Source of the DNA: Polytrichum commune
Taxonomy: Eukaryota > Streptophyta > Polytrichopsida > Polytrichales > Polytrichaceae
Direction: 5' to 3'
Assembly: GCA_950295325.1 (NCBI GenBank)
Contig: OX485809.1
Coordinates: 32,614,001-32,678,000, forward strand
Length of the DNA stretch: 64,000 bases
The notes under the pieces were generated by a model, which ran no database searches, was not told the DNA's origin, and was given only the letters and a program-made list of their open reading frames with translations. The position numbers and the translations under genes are program-made. Each line of letters opens with the position of its first letter. The first letter of the stretch is position 1. Shown here one piece after another: positions 36,848-45,799 of the stretch.

Positions 36848-38222
36848 CCATCAGGCCGCTTGCCTGTGATTCTCAAAAACACGTTCACCTGTGTCAAGAG
36901 TCCAAGAAAAATAATCCAATAACTTTAAATTCGATTGTTCCTCCAAGCAACATAGGTAACCAATCCGACAGACAAATTCAATTTCATACTACGACCTACT
37001 TTGAATTAGAATTGTACACTACTATGACAAATGTGATTATGCCCAGCAAATAGACCACAAACACATACCTTGGAAGGTGAAAACAGAGTAAGGTTAGAGA
37101 CAAGAGATGAAGATGAGCTGTTCAATTCCGCAGCAAGCTCGTCGAATCGTGACTTAGGGTCACACACCACCTGCAAGAAATCAATTCAACTACATGTTAC
37201 GCTAACAGAGTTGCTAGAACATCCCTGAGATGACAAACTTACCAAGACCACATGTAACAACTTGTAGACGCCAGATAATTGATAAAATTACAGGATGGAA
37301 AAAGAAAGGAGGGAAGTTCTTTAAACGGCATCATGTTATCCAGCTCAGACTGGCTAGAACATCCCTGAGTGACAAACTTAGGAAGACCACTTAACTAATT
37401 TAAAAAGTTATAGGAGCGAGATAATTGATGTAAATTGAAAGATGGAAGAAAAAGGAGTGAAGCTCTGTAAGTGCCCCCCCAAACTACATGGGTTCACTTG
37501 CATGAATGAAGTGTTGAGCTCGCTTACGGAAACTTGGGTTCTTAATGCTAGGTCCAAAATTCCAGCGCAGACGACTGACCGACGTGTTTCACGTGGCCAT
37601 AGTCGGTCTCCACCTCAACGGGATGGCATGTATGCATACTAAACACAACATGCACGCCCTGCTTCAGGCCCTTTCAGGAGGAACCATCTGCCGAAATATC
37701 CAATTGCTCATTTTGGTACCCGGAATGGCGTCTCATTGGTCGGAACCACGTGCGAAATGTTCAGAAATCCTTGTGCATGGTTGAAAGGCATCTAAGAAAT
37801 GCTCGCCAGATGTGGAAGTTCGAGGTCCCCCCCCCCCATCCTTTACCAGGTTCTGAAGTTTTCACAGTTTCCAGCATATTTTTCTCAAGAAAGCTCTCTC
37901 GCATGCACCGACCGCGCAACATCAACAACCACCCTCACCTCTCACAGGAGCTCCAGATTACCGAACTCAGATCTAAAATAAAACTCATCAACAGTAGGCG
38001 AAACTTCGCTCCTCCACGGCGGTCAAAGACACCTCAGGCAACTTAGCTTCCAGATAGGAAGAAGCAAGTTACCTCCAGAATCATAGCACCATAACACAAG
38101 AATAATTTCTCCCACAAACACCTACCTACAACCAAAAAGCGTAACTCCACCTCCAACACACCTGACGAAACCCCAAGGCTCCTTAAAAGTCGGCAAATTA
38201 ACATACCCCTCGCAACCTGCAT
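36848..38222 (-). pseudogene. ISPE: IspE (CMK, plastid CDP-methyl-erythritol kinase) 5' fragment
   Basis: IspE phosphorylates CDP-methyl-erythritol in the plastid MEP isoprenoid pathway. Three phase-compatible exons are visible: 38222-38073 (tentative, 50 residues starting MQVARGMLICRLLRSL, a possible transit peptide), 37170-37069 (ending SNLTLFSPSK) and 36888-36848 (VNVFLRITGKRPDG). The last two reproduce the start of the GHMP-kinase domain, normally TLFSP-K-INVFLRITGKR-DG. The ATP-binding GLGGGSSN loop and everything after it are missing from this window; the Helitron block begins about 800 bases further on. It may be a gene cut by insertion or rearrangement, a captured 5' end, or a gene whose remaining exons lie past a very long intron. 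Confidence 0.75.
37203..37465. repeat. Imperfect tandem duplication, about 140-bp unit
   Basis: 'gctagaacatccctgag..gacaaactta' followed by 'aagaccac' and later 'agataattgat' plus a purine-rich tail occurs twice, starting near 37211 and 37350. It lies in the intron between the tentative first IspE exon and the second. Confidence 0.75.
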
Positions 38223-38240
38223 GCAGAAATCTCTCGATCC

Positions 38241-38270
38241 GGGGGGGGGGACAAGAAAAAAAAAAAAAAA
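38241..38270 (+). repeat. Homopolymer pair, G10 then A15
   Basis: Ten G (38241-38250), 'acaag', then fifteen A (38256-38270). A further C9 run lies near 37829. These may include sequencing-length error. Confidence 0.85.
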
Positions 38271-38857
38271 CCCATCTTTGAAATCCTATTAAATATGTTC
38301 GAGAAAAAAAATGAAACACCTCCTCCGCTGTAAAAGCCAGCCTCGAAACTCACCGAAACCCAACAAATTCACCAACGCTCCGCTGATGGGTACTTCACAA
38401 ACCTCCTCCTCCCATCGACCCGCGACAATGCTGCACCAAAGATCATCCAACAAAACAAGGATTCCCGGAACCAACTTCACCTCCAATCTTGCTCCGAGCT
38501 ACTTACACAAAGATTTGTCGCTTCAGTAAATTTCACCACATGCAGGACTGATGCGAGCACAGAATCTTTGTCTTGTTCTGTTGGCTGTGGGATGCAGGGA
38601 AACCTCAAATCCCTGCATGAAACTTACCAAAAAAGAGTGCACGACAACTGAAGAGGCGAACAATGAACAACAATGGCCAGCAGGATAAGAGGAGCAAAGA
38701 GGAGAGAGCTCCGGAATGAGGAGGAATGGCCAAAAGCTCCAGCTAAGCTCCGGTCAAAATCGACGGCAGACATGAAGACAAAATTTCATCGGACGGACAG
38801 AAATTGAAAGGTGACGTGGCCTCACGAGAGGGCTGGAATCCATTCCATGGGCTCATA

Positions 38858-39014
38858 TACTTCTTCTCGACTATCATATTTTGAACACATAGTCTAATTT
38901 CTTTTAAACACATGTTCTTTTGGTGTATGTTTTTGGAGCCACTTCTAACCACATACCACTCAATATATAGGTGTTTCAATTAAGCCAAAGTAACCAAATT
39001 AGGCATGTCTACCT
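38858..39014 (-). mobile_element. MITE-A-related fragment
   Basis: It contains 'aaacacatgttcttttggtg', then 'taaccacataccactcaat', then 'caattaag', matching the reverse-orientation end of MITE-A copies and nearly identical in layout to 50510-50712. Only one end is present. Confidence 0.55.
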
Positions 39015-39045
39015 TACTTCCTTCCCACCATCACGCTCATACTGA

Positions 39046-39595
39046 AGCAATAGGTTGAGACATCTTTGACCGATAAAATAAGAGAGCTTGCATCTATTTA
39101 GGAGGAGTAGTAGTTGGGAATTATTTTTGGTGCAAAGAGAAACATATTCTAAGGAGAAAGCTACTTTTTGTTATTTTATTTTATTTATTTTTCATGAATA
39201 TGAAAATTGCTACACATTTCGAAGTAGTAAAGTTTAGGGTAGCACATAGTTGATCTAAAGGTTAACCCATAACCGCTCATCTATGTGCTAATTCTTGGTT
39301 ACAACAGTTATCAAAACTTACATGAGGGTAAGGTTGAGGCATCTACAACCAATAAAATAAGAGAGTTTGCATTTGTTTAGGAGGAGTAATAGTAGGGAAT
39401 TATTTTTCATGCGAAGAGAAACACATTCTAAGGAAAATGTAAAATAAAAATATATTCTCCACGAATACGGAAATTGCTACAAATTTCGAAGCGGTAAAGT
39501 TAGGGTAACACATAGTTGATCTATAGGTTAACCCATAACTGCTTATCTAAATGTTGATGCTTGGCTAAGACAACTGTCAAAACTCCTATGAGGAT
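39046..39595 (+). repeat. Two-copy tandem repeat, about 275-bp unit
   Basis: The unit starts at 'ggttgagacatcttt' (about 39053) and again at 'ggttgaggcatcta' (about 39331). It includes 'aataaaataagagag', 'aggaggagtaat/gag', 'gaagag/aaacacattctaagg', 'aaattgctaca..atttcgaag' and 'gttaacccataac'. A shorter related piece follows to about 39800. Confidence 0.85.
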
Positions 39596-40521
39596 AAACA
39601 ATCACAAGTTGCCACCACATAGAGTAGAGGCGCCCATAACCGATCACTTAAGAGGTTCCACATGAGGTTTGGAGAAGTATAAGGCGGTACAAATTTTTCC
39701 CATGTAGGAAGATAGAATCAAGAGAACTACAAATTTTCCAATAATTTTATTCTTTATATTGTAATTACTGTAAATTTTTGAAGTCAAAAGTTGACCTAAA
39801 CATAACACCAATGTCTAGAGTCTATTATCATTGCTCATTCCTCTTCACTTTAGCACTCAACAGTAGGATATGTGTCATGGCACTATTGGTTCCAAGCTGA
39901 TCGAAAATCGAGTCCCAACATGATTGAAGTTACAATATCCTATAGATTGCTCATGGGGTGCTCATTGGGAATAGATGCCTCTACTATAAACCTTAACTTC
40001 GTTCGCCTAAAAAAGAATAGATCTCATCCATGTCGGCATTACATGACCCTAGTGAGCAGTTATATGGACATGGTCGCGCTATGAACGCCTCGACCTTACT
40101 CTTTACAGGGAGCCGTTTGGAGGGGCAAATAGAGGGGTTACGGTGGAGATGACCAAGAGACGAAGGATGGATCCCTGTGTTGTGTTGTACCATTTGTTGG
40201 TGTGCAGAGGAGAACTGATGCTAAGATTCTTCGCAATCCGCGCCCTTGCTCGGGACTTCGAAGCTAATCCACAATCGATCGCGCGCGCACACACACATAA
40301 GTATTTACAACACAGGGACCCACCAATTCTGCAACTAGAATAAAGTCAGAACAAAGCAGGCGAATTGAGAATCGAGTGTGGAGCAGCAGTGAAGGATTTT
40401 TGCACATTTGTTCACTTTAGACTAACGTAGGAGAATTGGGTAGGGAAGGAGAAGAGATTGTGGAGGGATTGGAGAAGGAAGCAGGTTCTTTTTTTGGAAT
40501 CGGAAGTCGGAGAGATCGAGA

Positions 40522-40698
40522 ATGGCAGTGCAGGAGTTTCTAGGGTGCTGTGGGAGCACCCGGTTCGCGTGGGAGATGGCTCGCGTGGGGCCCTTCTCCT
40601 CGCTGGATCTGGCTGTGGAGGCCGCGCAAGACATTTGGTGGAACAAGGTGCGTTCAATTCAATCCCTCCCTCCATTTCTTTACCAATCGCCACATATG

Positions 40699-40731
<33 letters not shown>

Positions 40732-43700
40732 ATATATGGATGGATTTCGAGGAACATGTTGTGGTGGAGGAAGGGAGGGGGAGCTAGCCCCATGGCCATC
40801 CGTTTGCCTTGAATGACAAGTCGGTCGCCATGCGATTGATAAGGGTAGGGTGACAATAGCATGACTAATGCCATCCAAAAATTTGGTGAAAGTCAGATGC
40901 TCCTCTTTGTTTGCGAACTGCATCGGCAGTACGTTGATGGAAGTAATCTGCTGAACGTTGATATGCATGAGTAGGTGGCAGTGTTCCTTGCTGCCTTGCA
41001 AGTGAGTCAGTGTAGGGTCATTTCCTATCTATAGGAAAAAAGGTTGTTCACCACGCAATTAATAAGGGTAGGGTGACAGCAGCATTACTGTTGCCATTCA
41101 AACATCTGCTGCAAGTTAGAAGCACTTTGTATGTGAACCGCATCGGCAGAACAACGTCAAAAGAAATTGCGCGGAACGTTCTTGGGCGATTGAGTGAGTG
41201 GTAGAACTCAACTGTGTAGGATATTTACATTGTCATAGGAATGAAACCAATTAATAAGGACAGGGTGACAGCAGCATTACTGCCATCCAAAAATCTGGTG
41301 CAAGTCAGATGCTCTTCTTTGTTTGTGAACCGCATCGGCAGAATAATGGTGAAAGCAATCTGCTGAACGTTGTTAGACTATTGAGCAGGTGGCATATTTC
41401 CTTGCTGCCTTGCAATTGAGTCAGTGGTACTCAAGTGTGTAGGATGATTACATGGTTATAGGAATGAAACCATTGCCACTTTCCTTTATATTTTATGGGA
41501 GGGTTGAACATTTACAATGTCCAACTGCATCAATGAATGGAGCTGAAGCTACACTAGGTATGTATGTCAGTAGACACGTACTGATTAGGAGGGACTGGCC
41601 AACAGGTGGATATCCCAGGATGGCTCGAGGCATTTTCAGCACATCCTCGAATTGGAGACGTGGAATCCTTGCGCACCAAATTTGCTTCTGAGAGGTACAT
41701 CTTGTCAATATGGTTGCCTTACTCTACACTATCCTGTTTCATCTTGACCATCTGTTTATTCCAAGCATAGGAGGTGGTCAAGCATTTAGGCTCCCCATAG
41801 GGACTCTGGCTATCAATTTAACACATTCTTGAGGAACTGATTTGTGCATCTTCTTCTACAAAGCTTAACAACAACTAGACTAGACGATCAAATGAATGGC
41901 ATCATTCTCAATTGTGTGTTGAGAGGACAGAAGTACCAAAACTTGGTTGTGTGCTGTTGTGCTGATTGAAAGTTATGGTATTTATAACAAGGATGCAATG
42001 CATTATTGTTTATATTGTTATAAGAAAGCTCACCTTTGGGGAAAGAAGTAGCCTACATTTCACATGAATGCCCTGTAACGGCTAATTACCCCCTCTCAAA
42101 GGGAATCAACAGCATGGTGCTTTAGAGATGTTTATGCTGGATGAATCATAATTGAGCATAGCTGCCATGCGCATTATTAGCAAGTTGTGTTGTGGTGATG
42201 TGTATTGAGGTGGATATCATTTTTTAGATTTTGTTCGGGTGAGCAAGAGGCAGCGCTCAACAGTGCCAACGAACATACTCTCCAGGTACTACTCCCTTCA
42301 TTTCATCACACGAATTCAAGTGATATTGATGAGAGTAGCTGAAAGCATGGGAACTTGTGGGAAGGTGATTAATTCATCACTTTGTACTGATCGTTACAGT
42401 GAGGCTGACAAGCTAACCAGGAGCTGTATCATGGATTTTGTACATAATGACTGTATTGTGGCTTTGCAGACACCTAATGGTTGTTATTTATGCTGGTGAT
42501 GGGTGATAACCCAACTTAGCAAAACAGGTCAGATTGTCACACCAGAATTGTAGACCTCACTCTTGATTTTGTTCGGGGTGGGCACAGGAGCTGGCCGATT
42601 GGAACCGAGAGTATGAATCAAAATTTGGTTTTGTCTTTCTCATCTGTGCATCAGGAAAGAGCAGCACTGAAATTTTGGCTGCACTTAAGGTAAACTATTG
42701 ATGACCTTCGTTGTGCTGAATAATATTCTGTAATTTAATATAAAGCGCGGGTCTTGGGTTAGGTTTCTGGACAAGAGTTGCTGGAACAAGACCAAGGTAA
42801 AATTTGATGAGCTCAGTTGACTGAATATAACATGCTGGTTGAAAAAATGGCAGGAAAGATACGGTAATCGACCAATTGAGGAGCTCCAAATTGCAGCCTC
42901 TGAGCAACAAAAGATCACTGAGCTCCGCCTTGCCAAGCTCATGTCGTCCACTTTAGAATCAGAAGGTTTGTACCACTCCTTTCCTCACTCTTTGCATGAC
43001 TAGTTCTTGAACTTTGTTTATAGGAGTAGATTTAATTTGTCCAGAGTTCACATTCATTATCTAATGTAAGTGGGTCTTCCATCGTCATGTTTTCAAATTG
43101 GACAGCTATATTTGAGTGGTGTGTGGTTAAGTGGGGTTCTCATAATGGACATACAAAGGCATCATGTGTTGAAACGAGATTGGACTACATGGTCAAAATT
43201 TGTTAGCATTCCAGTCAGCATAATTAAGGGGACCTAATGACCAGTTAATGAGCTCAAGAATCTTCACTTTGATACTGAATAAGATAAATCATATGAGCTC
43301 CAAAAATAATGAAGAAAAGGGCGATAGACACTGTTTAGAATTGGCAATCATGTTGCACTAATTGCGTTTTATGCATCCTACGAGTTGCATTTAGGGTCCA
43401 ACCTTGTGTCTCTTTAGGGCCCACTTACCTTAGTCAAGTTTTTTTGGGTTTTGGGTTATTTAGAAGCACTTCACTATTCAAGGTATGGGTGAGTATTCTT
43501 TAGTTTACTTTTCTTAATTGGACCCCTATTATTAATCGGTGTGTGTTTAGGTGATATTCAAAGAACAAACACCATAAAGACACATGATGTTCAAAAGAGA
43601 CTGGACTATGTCTTCAAAATTTATTAACTACACATTCAGTGGTCATCACAATTGGGAGGGCCTATGTATTCAGTGAAGGAATCAACAAACATGCACTTCC

Positions 43701-44449
43701 AATAACCATAACTAAATAAGAGCTGGTACAATTTTCAATGCAATTTCTGCTGATGTATCATCATAGATTTGCTAATGCAACACAAGAACTGTTATGATGT
43801 AAATATAATCAGTGGAAGTTGGTGAAGATGAAAAAAAAACCGAATAACAGCCACATACCTTACTAAAGACTGGTTCTTTGTGAGTGAGTACTAACTAACA
43901 AGTGTGTCATGTCTGGCTGCAGAATCTTCTGAAAAGCACACCATATCAACAGACATTAAACAAACAGAATCAGCAACTTCTGATGCTATGAAAGAGAAAC
44001 TAACTGTAACACCTGGGCCAGCCACGGCAACAGTATCCAGCCTTCGTCCGCCAATTACAACTCATGTCCTAGATGTTGCTCTTGGAAAACCTGGATCAGG
44101 CATTGATATAAGTCTTCACTGGTGGACTCAAACTCCAGAATCTACAGCTGAGGTGGGTGTTGATGACCGTGGGTTTTGGACGCAAGTGGGGAAGTCGGTC
44201 ACCAACAATGATGGGCGGTGTGGGCCACTAATGCCAGCTTCAAATCTACTGCAACCTGGAAAATATCGCTTGACATTCCACACAGGTGCATACTTAACAA
44301 GAGTTCATGGAGGTGAGAAGCATGAGGCTGGCGCATTTTACCCATATATTAGGGTAGTTTTTGAGGTCAAACCTTCACAAGCCTCTGAGCACTTCCACAT
44401 TCCAGTCCTGCTGGCACCCTATTCATATAGCACATACCGTGGAAGTTAG
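40522..44449 (+). CDS. ALNS: Allantoin synthase (OHCU decarboxylase + HIU hydrolase)
   Basis: Bifunctional enzyme turning 5-hydroxyisourate into S-allantoin via OHCU, after urate oxidase in peroxisomal purine breakdown (Arabidopsis TTL/ALNS). Exons 40522-40647, 41606-41694, 42228-42285, 42588-42689, 42854-42965 and 43923-44449 sum to 1014 nt, or 337 residues, all GT-AG and phase-matched. Decarboxylase part (1 to about 162): CCGS at the N-terminus, AFSAHPRIGD with the catalytic His at about 55, SGEQEAAL, FGFVFLICASGKS and RYGNRPIEEL. Hydrolase part (about 204-337): PPITTHVLD, DGRCGPLM and HIPVLLAPYSYSTYRGS, ending in the diagnostic YRGS. The linker is 40 residues. I see neither a C-terminal SKL-type signal nor an obvious internal PTS2 (R-L-x5-H-L), which Arabidopsis has in the linker. 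Length is close to the usual ~324. Confidence 0.95.
40701..40737 (+). repeat. (CA)n / (TA)n microsatellite in ALNS intron 1
   Basis: 'catacata' followed by about ten CA units and then 'tatatat', just inside the first intron. Confidence 0.9.
40836..41462 (+). repeat. Three-copy tandem repeat (about 200 bp) in ALNS intron 1
   Basis: Copies start near 40836, 41055 and 41248, each with 'aataagg..agggtgacag/a' at the start, 'ccatccaaaaat/ctggtg', 'aaccgcatcggcaga', 'ctgaacgtt', 'ccttgctgccttgcaa' and 'gagtcagtg', then a closing 'tatagg'. Copies 1 and 3 are the most alike; copy 2 is more diverged. Confidence 0.85.
43479..43862 (+). mobile_element. MITE-A copy 4, in ALNS intron 5
   Basis: A near-complete 384-bp copy, starting 'aaggtatgggtgagtattc' and ending 'cagccacatacctta'. 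It carries 'cttaattggacccct', 'caaacaccataaagacaca', 'ttggactatgtctt', 'cacaattgggagg' and 'ccataactaaat'. It sits 60 bp before the last exon, so it arrived without visibly disturbing the acceptor. Confidence 0.85.
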
Positions 44450-44580
44450 GAGACTTTTTGCAGTTCTGTGTTGGATTTTATGATGGTGGCTCAATTTTCT
44501 TGGAGCCAACTTGTGGGGAAGTTTTCCCCTTGTTTGTGCAGATATTTAGAGGTTAAGGTACTTGGCATTGGTTGTAAGAC

Positions 44581-44606
44581 TCTCTCTCTCTCTCTCTCTC
44601 TCTCTC
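44581..44606 (+). repeat. (TC)13 microsatellite in ALNS 3' region
   Basis: Thirteen perfect TC units about 130 bp after the stop codon, probably within the 3' untranslated region. Confidence 0.95.
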
Positions 44607-45297
44607 AATATGCAACTTAGTGCTCTTATTAAACATCAAATACATGCAGGTACTAAAAAACCTTTCTTGTCAAGCTTTCTGAAAGGAAGTCCTTATGCTG
44701 AACTCCTTTAGACTCTTATTTGTCCACTTTCACCTTGTCTTTGAAGTTGTTATATTGGGCAATGGAATATGACTGTCATCAATTTTACCCATTTCGAATG
44801 TTCCATGAGTGGATTTATTCAACTCTAGATCTTGAGATTCTAAGAAAACGAATTTAGCTTAAAAATTTACAACAATTCATGCAAAATTTGAATAGGAGTA
44901 AGCCAACATGAAGAAAGAAGAGTACAAGGGCTTCTTTTGGGGAACTCCTTTCATGTTAATTTCAAGTCCAGGCTCCACACCAACATGGTTCTGCAGATCA
45001 TTTTTTTTCTGCTAAAATGAAAGTCAATTTCTGGTTCCAGGAAAATGAGGCAGTCAAACCCCCTGGCTCAAACATCAACTTCCCTCTACAATTGTGCTTT
45101 CCACAGATTCTCATTCACCAGGAAAAGTTAACTTACACTTCCATGTGGAGGAAATCAGTCAAAGTTGTTTCATTTAGTTTGGGCATTTGGCATCTAGCTT
45201 GTGATCCTCATCAAAAATCAGAAACTTTTATTCATGATCTTGAGGCATCATGATCCCTTTCAATAGCAAGTCCTCAGATCTTGAAAGTCAATTTGTT

Positions 45298-45665
45298 AAG
45301 GTATGCGGATGTTATCAGCTTCAATCACTTTTCTTAATCAGACACCTATATTTAAAGACACATGGTGTGTGGTTTAGTGAGGATCAAAGAACAAATACCA
45401 TAAAGACACATGTTCAAAAGAGATTGGACTATGTCTTTAAGTTTCATTTACAACTCATTCAATAGTGGACATAGTTGGGAGGTCCTGTGTATGCTGCTAG
45501 AGAACCAACAAACATGCCCTTCCAACAACCATAACTAAATCAGGAGAGTTTCAATTTTCAATCCAGTTTCAATTTTCAATCATAGATTTGCTAACATTCT
45601 GTCATGGAAACCTAATCATTGTGTAAATCTAATCGTTAGAAATTGGAGAATATGAAAAATGAATC
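45298..45665 (+). mobile_element. MITE-A copy 5
   Basis: Starts 'taaggtatgcggatgttatc' and keeps the interior blocks 'cttaatcagacacct', 'caaataccataaagacaca', 'gattggactatgtctt' and 'ccataactaaatcagg'. The right terminus is decayed beyond 'gagaatatgaaaaatgaatc'. It lies between the converging ALNS and PEX2 genes and contains a small 'tttcaattttcaatc' duplication. Confidence 0.8.
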
Positions 45666-45799
45666 TGCCATGTTCAACATGTGCAGATCCAGAACAACTT
45701 GCAAGTAGCTATATTTGTGTCTGCTGAACTTCCAGTTTTTGTTTACAAAAAAATATGAGAGAATAAGTGAAGGTGAGGCTGTGCCATCAGATTGCTTTA

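Larger units (their letters stand above)
38300..40521. other. Intergenic between the IspE fragment and allantoin synthase
   Basis: Contains a MITE-A fragment and a two-copy tandem repeat (listed separately), and probably the promoter and leader of the allantoin synthase gene in the last few hundred bases. A plus-strand frame at 38311-38529 is rich in Ser, Arg and Lys like a transit peptide, but nothing downstream continues it. Confidence 0.5.

Noticed and set aside
38311-38529. 72-codon plus-strand frame rich in Ser and Arg, like a transit peptide
   Set aside because: No downstream exon continues it, and the opposite strand carries the IspE 5' end nearby. Composition alone is not enough.
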